NCBI GenBank assembly: GCA_963674555.1
Contig: OY771429.1
Coordinates: 1,736,001-1,800,000 of the forward strand
Direction: 5' to 3'
Source: JBGMEA01 sp963674555
GTDB lineage: Bacteria > Bacillota > Clostridia > Eubacteriales > Anaerofustaceae
DNA: 64,000 bases
This document shows positions 41,829 to 50,716 of this stretch, one piece after another. The notes under the pieces were generated by a model that made no database searches, had not been told where the DNA came from, and worked only from the letters and a program-made list of their open reading frames with translations. Each line of letters begins with the position of its first letter. The stretch's first letter is position 1. The position numbers and the translations under genes are program-made.

Positions 41829-43426
41829 TTTTAACTTTAGAGATCAAAAATGTATTGATGGAGTACGGAGGCCGAACTTTATTTTCAATCGAGAACCTTA
41901 CGGTCTATTCGGGGGAAAAGATCGGTATCGTCGGAGAAAACGGTATAGGTAAAACAACATTGCTTGATATTATCGCAGGTCGTACTTCACCTCAAAACGG
42001 ACAAATCAAAAATTACGGTACGTTTGGGTATATCACGCAACAACTTACGAATATTCCCGAATATGATACCGCAACTGAAAAATATCGTTGGCAAGTGTCG
42101 GATAAGCCGCTTAGCGGAGGAGAGATAACAAGAGCAAAGATCGCAGAAGGGTTATCTACGCATGCTGATCTGTTACTCTGCGATGAGCCTACATCGAACT
42201 TAGACGAAGAAGGTATCGAGCGTCTTGAAGATGCATTGGTTAATTACAGCGGAGCTTTGCTTTTGGTCAGCCACGATCGTATGCTGATGGATAAAATTTG
42301 CACATCTGTTTGGGAAATATCGGATCAAAGCGTAAAGACTTATTCGGGGAACTACTCCGATTATACAGTTCAAAAGGAAAACGAGCGGCTGAATCAGCAA
42401 AAGGAATACGATAAGTATATTCAAACAAAAAAAGATTTGGAACGCGCCTTTCGGGATCGCAGCGATAAAGCAAAAGGTATGAAAGAACCGCCCAAACGTA
42501 TGGGTAACAGTGAAGCCAGATTGCACAGGATGGAAGTCAGGCAAAAGGCGGGTAAGGTAAGCAATGCCGCAAAGAAGATCAAAAACAGGCTTGCGCGTTT
42601 GGACGTAAAAGAAAAAGTTAAGACCGAACCGCGCTATAATATGTCGATCGATCAAAACGAGAAAAAGAGAAGCAAAGTCGCAATACGAGTTCAGGATCTG
42701 AATTTTTCATATGGCGATAGATCTATGCTGAACGATATTACTTTTACCGTTAGCAGAGGGGATAAGCTATGCATTACAGGGAACAACGGAAGCGGTAAGA
42801 CCACGCTTCTCAACTGTATAGCAAAAGAGGCAGATGGCGTGAAGATCAATCCAAGCGACGAAGTCGGCTATTTTACCCAAAACGGTTTTGTGCTTGACGA
42901 AACGAAAACGATCCTAGATTTTGTGATGCAAAGTAGCAAGCTACCCGAGTATATGACAAGGACTGTTTTGGCGGAACTTGGTATCAAAGACGAAGATGTG
43001 TTTAAACAAATTCAGATATTATCCGGCGGAGAGAAAAGTAAAGTCGCACTTTCGGAACTTTTGTGCAGACAATGCTCGATATTGATCTTGGATGAACCGA
43101 CCAATTATCTGGATATCTACATTTTGGAAGCATTGGAAAAAATGTTGCTAAGTTACGACGGAACGCTTGTTTTCGTATCGCACGACAGACGATTCAGAGA
43201 AAAGATCGCTGATCGCACTTTGCATTTGTCAAACGGTAGATTGGAAGATGTCGGCTTACGATCATCCGAAGCGTATAGTAATCGTAACGCGGAAATCTTG
43301 CTTTTGGAGATGAAAGCCGCGCAGCTTATCGAAAAGAAAAAAGGTTTAGCTGAAGCGCAACAGGAAGAGATCGAGCAAGAATATCAAGAGACTGTTCTGA
43401 AACTAAACAGATTGAAAGATAGTTAA
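41828..43426 (+). CDS. ABC-F type ribosomal protection protein
   Basis: 532 residues, two ABC domains without membrane segments. Domain 1: GENGIGKTTLL (about 36-46), LSGGEITRAKIAE, CDEPTSNLDEEG. Linker 180-270, basic and coiled-coil, with RMGNSEARLHRMEVRQKAGK. Domain 2: GNNGSGKTTLL (about 318) and LSGGEKSKVALSELL. Length and linker fit antibiotic-resistance ABC-F proteins (Vga/Lsa/VmlR type) that displace drugs from the ribosome. The start appears to be ATT at 41828, eight bases after GGAGG, because GTG at 41819 lies in the binding site. Confidence 0.85.
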   Translation: MLTLEIKNVLMEYGGRTLFSIENLTVYSGEKIGIVGENGIGKTTLLDIIAGRTSPQNGQIKNYGTFGYITQQLTNIPEYDTATEKYRWQVSDKPLSGGEITRAKIAEGLSTHADLLLCDEPTSNLDEEGIERLEDALVNYSGALLLVSHDRMLMDKICTSVWEISDQSVKTYSGNYSDYTVQKENERLNQQKEYDKYIQTKKDLERAFRDRSDKAKGMKEPPKRMGNSEARLHRMEVRQKAGKVSNAAKKIKNRLARLDVKEKVKTEPRYNMSIDQNEKKRSKVAIRVQDLNFSYGDRSMLNDITFTVSRGDKLCITGNNGSGKTTLLNCIAKEADGVKINPSDEVGYFTQNGFVLDETKTILDFVMQSSKLPEYMTRTVLAELGIKDEDVFKQIQILSGGEKSKVALSELLCRQCSILILDEPTNYLDIYILEALEKMLLSYDGTLVFVSHDRRFREKIADRTLHLSNGRLEDVGLRSSEAYSNRNAEILLLEMKAAQLIEKKKGLAEAQQEEIEQEYQETVLKLNRLKDS

Positions 43427-43445
43427 GATCAACGGGACAAACATA

Positions 43446-43474
43446 AAGAGCCGTCAAGAATGTACGGCTCTTTT
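43446..43474. terminator. Bidirectional intrinsic terminator
   Basis: AAGAGCCGT (43446-43454) / ACGGCTCTT (43464-43472), nine-base loop, then T-run. Confidence 0.85.
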
Positions 43475-43483
43475 GATATCGTA

Positions 43484-43876
43484 TTATTTTAATAGTTCCA
43501 GTTTACCTTTGTTCTTTACGATGTTTTTATAATCCCATTGAATTTTTTTTGACTTTGAAAGCCAGCTCTTTAGATCCTCTCGGTCAATTTGCTCAGCTTT
43601 TGTATATATTATTTCCGCAGCTTTATGTTTACCGACAGGGCTGAGTGCTTCTTCATCGAAGGATTGACCGCTCCAAAAAAGCAGTTGCACACCTCTCTTT
43701 AGTACACTGTATCCTACGATAGGATTGTCATTTAGGAACCAAACTGGGCTTCCGTGCCATATTTTACTTTCAGCTTCGGAAAGCTTTGAGTTTATTTCTT
43801 GCATAAGAAGTTCGCATACTGCATTTTCATCTTTGTCATGAGAAAGATTGTAGGCTGAAATCTCTTTATTTTTCAT
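43484..43876 (-). CDS. DUF1801/YdhG-like protein
   Basis: 130 residues. AESKIWHGSPVWFLNDNPIVGYSVLKRGVQLLFW (about 32-66, in two parts) matches the DUF1801 fold, a SCP2/iron-binding-scaffold-like small domain (YdhG). The ATG at 43876 is preferred over an in-frame TTG nine bases before it. Function of the family is unknown; it may bind a ligand or metal. It converges on the ABC-F gene. Confidence 0.7.
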   Translation of the reverse strand: MKNKEISAYNLSHDKDENAVCELLMQEINSKLSEAESKIWHGSPVWFLNDNPIVGYSVLKRGVQLLFWSGQSFDEEALSPVGKHKAAEIIYTKAEQIDREDLKSWLSKSKKIQWDYKNIVKNKGKLELLK

Positions 43877-43954
43877 AATACTCAACTTACTTTATCATAT
43901 TTAGTATATATCCATAGTATAGCACTATTATTATATAATTAACAAAATACAAAT

Positions 43955-43984
43955 TTGATTTTACCTGTCCGATAATGGTATAAT
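43955..43984 (+). promoter_or_regulatory. Promoter of the prepilin-like gene
   Basis: TTGATT (43955-43960), 18-base spacer, extended -10 TGGTATAAT (43976-43984). Confidence 0.55.
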
Positions 43985-44016
43985 CTTGTAGTAATCATAC
44001 TATATAGGGGGAATAG

Positions 44017-44607
44017 GTGCGCATATTTAAAAACAATAAGGCATTCACTTTGGTTGAGATGATCGTTATCATCGTAATTATAGGGATCTTGGCATCGATC
44101 GTGATACCGCGATATAACGCAATGGTAGAACGTGCACAACATGCGGTTTTGCAAGCAGGTGTCAACAACTCATTTTCATATTTACTGGCGCAATATTACT
44201 TGGAAGATTTTGACGATGAGCATTTCTTCACGTATAAAAGGAATCAATCCACAGGCGGAGAAGAATACTTCTCGCGTTTTTTGGAAGTGGAATGGGAAGC
44301 GCTGAACGGCCCCGGTGATGATGACAACTCCAATGTTGTACTGGTCGCGAACCCTATCAGTAAGAAAGAGGGTATCGTCAATTGGGACAATCCAACGGGA
44401 TTAAGTGAGTTATATCAACAACAGGCGGTCTACATCACAAACAGCAGCTCAGCATCTTATACGGTCGGTGAGCGGCGGGTCGTAAGCGATTGCTATAAAG
44501 GCGCGATCATCATATGGTACGATGCTTCATACGCTTCGAATATCTATGTGTATTATGTCGATTCCGATGGCATGCAATCCGAATTCTATCAAGTGTTGCA
44601 CCGATAG
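44017..44607 (+). CDS. Type IV prepilin/pseudopilin-like protein
   Basis: 196 residues, GTG start after GGGGGAATAG. The prepilin signal is NKAFTLVEMIVIIVIIGILA: basic leader, Phe at +1, Glu at +5, then the hydrophobic helix. Position -1 is Ala where nearly all prepilins have Gly. The C-terminal 150 residues are a soluble domain with SSSASYTVGERR and YYVDSDGMQ, not recognised. No assembly ATPase, platform or prepilin peptidase gene is nearby, so it would depend on genes elsewhere. Confidence 0.75.
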   Translation: MRIFKNNKAFTLVEMIVIIVIIGILASIVIPRYNAMVERAQHAVLQAGVNNSFSYLLAQYYLEDFDDEHFFTYKRNQSTGGEEYFSRFLEVEWEALNGPGDDDNSNVVLVANPISKKEGIVNWDNPTGLSELYQQQAVYITNSSSASYTVGERRVVSDCYKGAIIIWYDASYASNIYVYYVDSDGMQSEFYQVLHR

Positions 44608-44646
44608 GAAGTATTTGAGTTTAAAAAATACAATACTGACTATAAT

Positions 44647-44674
44647 AAAAAACACACATCTGTGTGTTTTTTTG
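44647..44674. terminator. Bidirectional intrinsic terminator (ACACAC-stem family)
   Basis: AAAAAACACACA, TC loop, TGTGTGTTTTTTT. Between the prepilin and convergent YdeI-like gene. Confidence 0.85.
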
Positions 44675-44723
44675 TTTTGACATAAATAACAGAGCGGGTA
44701 AAGAATTGCATGAAGTTATCGCA

Positions 44724-45290
44724 TTAATAATATTTCTCAATCCCCCCAAAACCGATCTGTTTATTCTGCTTAGTCTTATTGATGAAATTTTGAAGTCGCT
44801 TTTTAAATTCATTGGGGCGTGTGCGCGCGTCGTCGATGTAAGCGATACGGATCCTTTTGTAGGTCTCCGAGAATCGTTTATAGTTTTCCCACACAGTTTT
44901 GTCTTCTTTCAAAGTCTCGATGATATCTTTCGGATATATAAACTCTTCCGCAGCGATCTCTTTGGCTTTTTCAATTTGTGAAGCGTGCAGTAAATTGTTT
45001 TCCAAGAGCCACTTCATCCGTTCTTTGTTTTGCTGAGAATAGCTGCTTTTCGGGTTTCTCGGCGTGAAACGCTGTATGCTGTTATCGGCATCCAGAGATC
45101 TGATCGTGCTGTCGATCCAACCGAAACATAACGCCTCTTCCACCGCATCGTTATAAGAGATACGAGGCTTTCCCGACGCTTTTTTGGGATACACAACCCA
45201 AATACTTTTTTCGCTATCAAAGTGTTTCTTCAGCCATGCGCGCCAGTCTTTCCGATTTGTTACATAGAGTGTGCTCGGTTCATTCATCAT
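44724..45290 (-). CDS. YdeI/OmpD-associated family protein
   Basis: 188 residues. The N-terminal KDWRAWLKKHFDSEKSIWVVYPKK, SYNDAVEEALCFGWIDSTIR and QRFTPRNPKSSYSQQNKERM are the hallmark blocks of the YdeI (YdeI_OmpD_AL, PF13376/PF08818-linked) family, whose members are associated with bacteriocin or peptide protection in some bacteria but remain poorly defined. A second ATG lies one codon in. Monocistronic. Confidence 0.85.
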   Translation of the reverse strand: MMNEPSTLYVTNRKDWRAWLKKHFDSEKSIWVVYPKKASGKPRISYNDAVEEALCFGWIDSTIRSLDADNSIQRFTPRNPKSSYSQQNKERMKWLLENNLLHASQIEKAKEIAAEEFIYPKDIIETLKEDKTVWENYKRFSETYKRIRIAYIDDARTRPNEFKKRLQNFINKTKQNKQIGFGGIEKYY

Positions 45291-45404
45291 AAACAGATAT
45301 TTCGCTCCTGTATAAATTCTGTTTCATTATAACATGTTTAAGAATAAGGGAACAATCAACATCAATGTTATTGTATACATTTATATTGTTGAATTAAATT
45401 AATA

Positions 45405-45413
45405 TGATATAAT
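45405..45413 (+). promoter_or_regulatory. Extended -10 promoter of SIR2-HerA
   Basis: TGATATAAT with no clear -35 at proper spacing, 31 bases before the SIR2 start, in strongly AT-rich DNA. Confidence 0.45.
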
Positions 45414-45444
45414 TATCAAAAAAGGGTATTCATGGGGGTTGCAT

Positions 45445-46578
45445 ATGAATGTTGATTTTAAAAAAGAATTACATGATAAAAATATTAATTTTCTGATAGG
45501 TTCTGGAGCTTCACATGGAGCACTACCTACTTTAGAAACAGAGATAAAAAAAGATGGTAAAAAACTTTCTTTTGAAGATATTGTATGTTCGATAGAAGAT
45601 GAAAATAAACCAGAACTATCACAGCTTATGTTTTTGGAGAATTATTATAAAAAAATAATTCTACCTTCATGTGGTATTGATATTACATCTGCTACTGCTA
45701 AACCGGTGCATGATAACTATAAAGAATTAATTAAATATATTGTAAGCTTGATAAGTTTGAAAAAAATAAATGATAACAAAAGATGTAATATATTTTCAAC
45801 GAATTATGACAGCTTTGTTGAAGATGCTGCAGATGTGTTAATACAGGATAAACAAAATTTTATATTGAATGATGGATGTTCTGGTTTTAAAAAACGAACA
45901 CTTAGTGCCAGTAATTTCAATATTCAAGTCAACAACATCGGGATTTTTGATTCATTTAAATCCGAGATACCTATCATAAATTTGATCAAATTTCACGGCT
46001 CGATTTATTGGCAAAAGAATGAAGAGATTATCATTAATGATTATAACAATACAACGCATATTGAACAGGCAAATATAGACTTATCGAAACAATATTTAAC
46101 GGGGTTAAAGACTTTTGATGAAATTAAAGCCATAGAACTTGAGACTGAAGATAAAGAGAAATTAAAAGATTTTTGGGATAAGTATGTTAGAATTCCTATT
46201 GTAAATCCAACTAAATGGAAGTTCAATGAGACTGTATTTGAGCAACACTACTATCAAATGCTAAGGCAATTAAGTTATGAATTAGAAAAAAAGAATGTGT
46301 ATTTAATTGTTTTCGGCTTTTCCTTTAAAGATGAGCATATCTATGATTTGATAAAACGCTCACTACTTAATCCCCAATTATGTGTCTATATCTTTTGCTA
46401 TAATAAAGACGACTTAGAAGATATGAAAACTAAATTCGCAGAATATAAGAATATCTTTATTGTTTTTAAACATAAAAAGAATAGAGAAAGCGTAATAGAA
46501 AAATTGGATTTCAAGATATTCTTAGAAATACTTAAAGGTAAACAAAAAGAAGAGACTTGGACGGTGGAACAACAATGA
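45445..46578 (+). CDS. SIR2-like NADase of a SIR2-HerA defence pair
   Basis: 377 residues. FLIGSGASHGALPT (about 16-29) gives the NAD-binding Gly loop, IFSTNYDSFVEDA (about 111-123) the conserved Asn and Asp, IKFHGSIYW (about 180) the catalytic His, and YLIVFGFSFKDEHIYDLI (about 290-307) the second Rossmann part. SIR2 domains in such pairs hydrolyse NAD+ to stop phage growth. ATG follows GGGGG. Four bases overlap with herA. DNA is far more AT-rich than flanking genes, suggesting horizontal transfer. Confidence 0.87.
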   Translation: MNVDFKKELHDKNINFLIGSGASHGALPTLETEIKKDGKKLSFEDIVCSIEDENKPELSQLMFLENYYKKIILPSCGIDITSATAKPVHDNYKELIKYIVSLISLKKINDNKRCNIFSTNYDSFVEDAADVLIQDKQNFILNDGCSGFKKRTLSASNFNIQVNNIGIFDSFKSEIPIINLIKFHGSIYWQKNEEIIINDYNNTTHIEQANIDLSKQYLTGLKTFDEIKAIELETEDKEKLKDFWDKYVRIPIVNPTKWKFNETVFEQHYYQMLRQLSYELEKKNVYLIVFGFSFKDEHIYDLIKRSLLNPQLCVYIFCYNKDDLEDMKTKFAEYKNIFIVFKHKKNRESVIEKLDFKIFLEILKGKQKEETWTVEQQ

Positions 46579-48416
46579 GTGTACAAGTTGGGTTTGTGTC
46601 CTCAGTACAAGGGACAAATATTATTATTCAGATGGATGAAGATTGCAATAAAATTTTATATCGATACAATGGGGAACTGTACCACGGTGTTGCGATAAGA
46701 GAATACTTATCGATCAAAACAGGCATATATGACATTGTCTGTAGAGTTGAGGGAGAATATTTAGACGAAAAGTATTTTCAAATAAACGCACAAGAGGAAA
46801 AGGAATATATAAGAAGGGTACAAGTGAAACCAATTGGTTATATAGAAAACGAGGAATTTAAAGAAGGTGCAAGGCATTTACCTATGATTATGGATAATGC
46901 ATATCTGATGACTGATAAAGAGTTATCAAGTATTTATAATAATCCAAACATCAAATATGCTTATCTTATTGGTAAAACACTAACTGATGATGTCCCTTTT
47001 AGTGTAAATTTTAATGTTCTTTTCAATAAACATATCGGTGTTTTCGGAAATACAGGAAGTGGGAAATCAAATACATTAACAAAGCTTTATACAAATCTAT
47101 TTATAAAGTTTAAAGATAAGATAAAGGATAAAAGTTACTTTGTTTTATTTGATTTCAATGGTGAATATACAGGTAAGCAAATACTTGATGACCAAAGAAA
47201 TAAAAATGTTATAAAGCTCAGCACAAGAAATTCAGAAATTCAATCAGACAGAATTGAAATCGAAGAAGATTGCTTTTGGGATGAAGATATATTAGGTTTA
47301 ATGTTTAAAGCCACATATAACACGCAGCGACCATTCTTGAAGAATTTAGTTCAAGGAAGAAAAAAATATCATGATAAAGATAGCTTGTCCAATTATTATA
47401 ATGTAACAGTTCATAATTTCGCAGAAAGCACAAATCAAAAAAAAGAAATTAAAGAATTATTCTTGAGTATAGTTGCATTAATTGATGATTGTTTGGAGAG
47501 TGATTTTCCTGAGTCTGCAAAAAGCACATTGGAAAATCTGCATTGGCATAGTCAGCAGAACTCATATTACTTTAAAAGAGGTAATGAGACATCTTATTTC
47601 AATGAAGATAGATTTAAGAGCTGGTTTAAAGATGAGCTTAGTTGCACGGTAGATCTAAATCAATTATTATTTGTAGATGAATTATTAGTAAGGGCTTATC
47701 TTCAATTGATTAATGGTTTATTGAAAGGCGCTGTCCAATTTGATCATATCCATCCTTTAATAAATAGAATAAAAGCATTAAAAAATAATATTCAGAATGT
47801 TATTAAACTAAGGGATGATAATAGAGAAACTAATGAAAGTGTAGTAGGAACAAATCCGTTGTTACAAGTTATATCGTTTCGGAAATGTAACCAAGACATA
47901 AAGAAGGTTCTTCCTTTAATTATCGCAAAATCATTTTATGAAAATCATAAGCAATATAGTGAAGGTGGGGAGATTAAAAAGACGTTACATTTTATAATCG
48001 ATGAAGCCCATAACATATTATCGTATGAATCAACCCGTGAAGAGGAGAGTTGGAAAGACTACAGACTAGAGTTGTTTGAAGAAATTATTAAAGAGGGAAG
48101 AAAGTTTGGTGTTTTCATGACTATTTCTAGTCAAAGGCCTGCAGATATATCGCAAACGATAATGTCGCAATTCCATAATTTCTTTATACATAGGCTTGTC
48201 AATGATAGGGATTTGGCTTTATTAGATAATGCTATCTCATCGCTTGATAAAGTATCAAAAAGTCAAATACCAATTTTACCAACAGGTGCGTGTATTGTTA
48301 CGGGAACATCTTTTGTTGTTCCATTTATAATCCAAATCGACCGGATCGATGACATTGAGTTTCGACCTGATAGCGACGATGTGGAGTTGGTTAAATTATG
48401 GGAATTAGATGTTTAG
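46575..48416 (+). CDS. HerA/DUF87-family ATPase of a SIR2-HerA defence pair
   Basis: 613 residues. N-terminal beta-barrel (HAS-like, about 1-105), then FGNTGSGKSNTLTKLY (Walker A, about 157-172), FDFNGEYTG, and HFIIDEAHNILSY (Walker B, about 472-484), SSQRPADISQTIMSQFHN with the sensor/Arg region. HerA proteins are hexameric FtsK-like translocases; with SIR2 they form a large assembly that senses phage DNA and activates NAD+ cleavage. Start ATG overlaps the SIR2 stop (ATGA). AT-rich like its partner. Confidence 0.9.
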   Translation: MSVQVGFVSSVQGTNIIIQMDEDCNKILYRYNGELYHGVAIREYLSIKTGIYDIVCRVEGEYLDEKYFQINAQEEKEYIRRVQVKPIGYIENEEFKEGARHLPMIMDNAYLMTDKELSSIYNNPNIKYAYLIGKTLTDDVPFSVNFNVLFNKHIGVFGNTGSGKSNTLTKLYTNLFIKFKDKIKDKSYFVLFDFNGEYTGKQILDDQRNKNVIKLSTRNSEIQSDRIEIEEDCFWDEDILGLMFKATYNTQRPFLKNLVQGRKKYHDKDSLSNYYNVTVHNFAESTNQKKEIKELFLSIVALIDDCLESDFPESAKSTLENLHWHSQQNSYYFKRGNETSYFNEDRFKSWFKDELSCTVDLNQLLFVDELLVRAYLQLINGLLKGAVQFDHIHPLINRIKALKNNIQNVIKLRDDNRETNESVVGTNPLLQVISFRKCNQDIKKVLPLIIAKSFYENHKQYSEGGEIKKTLHFIIDEAHNILSYESTREEESWKDYRLELFEEIIKEGRKFGVFMTISSQRPADISQTIMSQFHNFFIHRLVNDRDLALLDNAISSLDKVSKSQIPILPTGACIVTGTSFVVPFIIQIDRIDDIEFRPDSDDVELVKLWELDV

Positions 48417-48422
48417 CAAATC

Positions 48423-48449
48423 AAAAAAACACACATCCGTGTGTTTTTT
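48423..48449. terminator. Bidirectional intrinsic terminator (ACACAC-stem family)
   Basis: AAAAAAACACAC, ATCC loop, GTGTGTTTTTT. Ends herA and, from the other side, the tRNA-Ser transcript. Confidence 0.85.
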
Positions 48450-48462
48450 GCTTTTACTCAAA

Positions 48463-48551
48463 TGGCGGAGAGGGTGGGATTCGAACCCACGTGGGATTTC
48501 TCCCAAACTGATTTCGAGTCAGCCCCGTTATGACCTCTTCGATACCTCTCC
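48463..48551 (-). tRNA. tRNA-Ser (anticodon CGA)
   Basis: 89 bases including encoded CCA. Acceptor stem GGAGAGG / CCTCTCC with discriminator G, T-loop GTTCGAATC, anticodon loop CTCGAAA, and the long variable arm of serine tRNAs. Reads codon UCG. Confidence 0.93.
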
Positions 48552-48591
48552 GTATATTATTGTAAGGCTTGAATTTCAGCCTTAATCATAA

Positions 48592-48613
48592 AAAGACAGT
48601 ATCCGCTGTCTTT
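48592..48613 (-). terminator. Terminator-like hairpin after tRNA-Tyr
   Basis: Minus strand AAAGACAG, CGGATA loop, CTGTCTTT with a following TTA. Suggests that tRNA-Tyr and tRNA-Ser are separate transcripts or that processing occurs here. Confidence 0.55.
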
Positions 48614-48623
48614 AATGATCAAA

Positions 48624-48708
48624 TGGTGGAGGGAGATGGATTCGAACCATCGTAGACTCCGTCAACGGATTTACAGTCCGCCCCCTTTAGCCACTCGGGC
48701 ATCCCTCC
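48624..48708 (-). tRNA. tRNA-Tyr (anticodon GTA)
   Basis: 85 bases with encoded CCA. Acceptor GGAGGGA / TCCCTCC, discriminator A, anticodon loop CTGTAAA, T-loop GTTCGAATC and a long variable arm as usual for bacterial tRNA-Tyr. Confidence 0.93.
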
Positions 48709-48726
48709 ATGTGATAGTTTAAAAAA

Positions 48727-48801
48727 TGGTGACCCCTAGGGGATTTGAACCCCTGTAACCGCCGTGAAAGGGCGGTGTCTTAACCGCTTGACCAAGGGGC
48801 C
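48727..48801 (-). tRNA. tRNA-Glu (anticodon TTC)
   Basis: 75 bases with encoded CCA. Acceptor GGCCCCT / AGGGGTC, anticodon loop CTTTCAC, T-loop GTTCAAATC. First gene of the minus-strand tRNA cluster. Confidence 0.93.
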
Positions 48802-49015
48802 ACTTATATGCTGCGAAGTCATTTCGAGCGTACCTTTTTTATTATACATGAAAAAAGGTAAAAATCAAGCTATATCGCAAAAAAGATGACAGGACTTTCA
48901 TCCGCCTATTGCTCGTTTCCGTGCGGTTTTATTACATACGTGAAACTTGAAAATCCTTTCATAATATTCGATTCCATATTATAATGAAAAGAAACTATAC
49001 CAATGGGAGACCGTG

Positions 49016-50716
49016 ATGGAAAAAGTCGTTTTATCCGTTGACTGCGGGACACAGAGCATTCGTGCTTTGCTGTTCGATCAAAAAGGAAATCTTCTGTATA
49101 AATACAAAAAAGCATTTCCGCCTTATGAATCCGAAGAACCCGGCAGGTTTGAAGCCGATCCGAAGATGTTTTATGACGCGATGGTCGAAGTGTGTCAAGG
49201 CGTTCGCGCGATGGACGAAGAAGTCTACGCGGCTGTTGAAGCGATATCCGTTACGACTCAGCGTGACACGAGCATCATCGTGGACGAAGACGGAGAACCG
49301 ATCCGTAAGGCGATCATATGGATGGATAACAGAAAGGCGGAAGGATTTAAATCCGTCAACCCATTTTACAGATCGATCTTCACGGTCGTAAAAATGCGTA
49401 ATATCATCGATACGATACGTGAGACATCGCATATGCATTGGTTGCAACAGAACGAGCCTGAAAATTGGGAGAAAGCGCATAAGTTTTTGTTGCTGTCTTC
49501 CTATTTGAATTTTCGATTGACGGGAGAATACAAGGACAGTGACGCATCTCTCGTGGGACATATTCCTTTTAATTATAAGACGCGCAAATGGGACAGTCGT
49601 TTCGGCGTGAAATCTCAGATCTTTTCGATCAAGCGAAACATGCTTCCCGAGCCTGTGCCTTCTTGCACGGTCATGGGATCTCTAACCGAAGAAGCCGCAA
49701 AGGATTTATCACTACCCAAGGGGCTTAAAGTGATCGCTGCGGGTTCGGATAAGGGGTGCGAGACCGTAGGAGTCGGGTGTCTCGACAATTCATACGGCAG
49801 TATCTCCTTGGGTTCCCAAGCAACGATACAGACGACGACAGAAAAATACTATGAGCTTGATCCGTTTTTCCCACCGTTCGCGTCCGTAAAACCGAATGCG
49901 TTTAATCCCGAGATATCACTTTACCGCGGGTTCTGGTTGGTCAAATGGTTTGAGGAAGAATTCGCAAACGAAGAAATGATCGAAGCAGAGCGCACGGGTA
50001 GGGACCCGCTTGATATATTGAACGATCATTTAGACAATATCCCTGTCGGTTGCGACGGTTTGATCTTACAGCCGTATTGGGGAGAAGAGCTCACACGTCC
50101 CGGAGCGAAAGGATGCATCTTAGGTTTCGGAGACAAACACACACGCATCCATTTATATCGCGCGATCATTGAAGGGATCGGTTACGCGATGTTGGACGGT
50201 ATCTTAAAAATTGAGCGAGTTTCAGGACAGCGATTGGAAAATATCGCGCTGTCGGGTGGCGGCTCACAGAGTGATGCTATCTGCCGGATCGCTGCGGATA
50301 TCTTAGGTAGGAAAGTTTACCGCGTGCAGACTTATGAGACCAGTGGTCTCGGTGCAGCAATTGCAGCCTTTGTGGCGTTGGGTGTGCATCCCGATTTTGA
50401 TTCCGCCGTGCAGGCAATGGTACACCCGAGCGAATACTTTGAACCCGATTCGATCAACCGCCGAAAGTATATGCTGATTTACGAAAATGTTTATAAAAAC
50501 ATGTATAAGAAATTAAAGCCCGTGTATAAATTGATCACGAAGACACTGAATGATGTCGATCTGATCACGCGGGAAAATATAGAAAACGCCGTTAAGAAAA
50601 ACGAAGAAACTTTCAAAGATAAAGTATCCGACGCGTTTGTCGATCAGATCATCATCGATGCGGGAAAGATCGCGGCGCAAGAAGAACAAGAAGAGGAAAG
50701 CATTGAAGAAGAATGA
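49016..50716 (+). CDS. FGGY-family carbohydrate kinase
   Basis: 566 residues, above the usual 490-510. ATPase-type phosphate loop VDCGTQSIRALLF (8-20), IWMDNRKAEG (about 100), ISLGSQATIQTTT region and IALSGGGSQSDAICRIAADILGRKVYR (about 405-430, in parts) with the FGGY second signature. Phosphorylates a sugar or polyol (xylulose, glycerol or similar; not decidable). About 60 C-terminal residues form a charged helical extension ending EEQEEESIEEE that is atypical. It overlaps the methyltransferase gene by 14 bases. Confidence 0.85.
   Translation: MEKVVLSVDCGTQSIRALLFDQKGNLLYKYKKAFPPYESEEPGRFEADPKMFYDAMVEVCQGVRAMDEEVYAAVEAISVTTQRDTSIIVDEDGEPIRKAIIWMDNRKAEGFKSVNPFYRSIFTVVKMRNIIDTIRETSHMHWLQQNEPENWEKAHKFLLLSSYLNFRLTGEYKDSDASLVGHIPFNYKTRKWDSRFGVKSQIFSIKRNMLPEPVPSCTVMGSLTEEAAKDLSLPKGLKVIAAGSDKGCETVGVGCLDNSYGSISLGSQATIQTTTEKYYELDPFFPPFASVKPNAFNPEISLYRGFWLVKWFEEEFANEEMIEAERTGRDPLDILNDHLDNIPVGCDGLILQPYWGEELTRPGAKGCILGFGDKHTRIHLYRAIIEGIGYAMLDGILKIERVSGQRLENIALSGGGSQSDAICRIAADILGRKVYRVQTYETSGLGAAIAAFVALGVHPDFDSAVQAMVHPSEYFEPDSINRRKYMLIYENVYKNMYKKLKPVYKLITKTLNDVDLITRENIENAVKKNEETFKDKVSDAFVDQIIIDAGKIAAQEEQEEESIEEE

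Noticed and set aside
44017..44607. A type IV pilus locus
   Set aside because: Only a single prepilin-like gene exists; no ATPase, platform protein or peptidase nearby.
45290..48551. Integration of the SIR2-HerA pair at the 3' end of tRNA-Ser as a genomic island with att repeats
   Set aside because: No copy of the tRNA 3' end is found before the SIR2 gene (45291-45444), and no integrase is present. The neighbourhood may still be a hotspot, but an att site is not supported.
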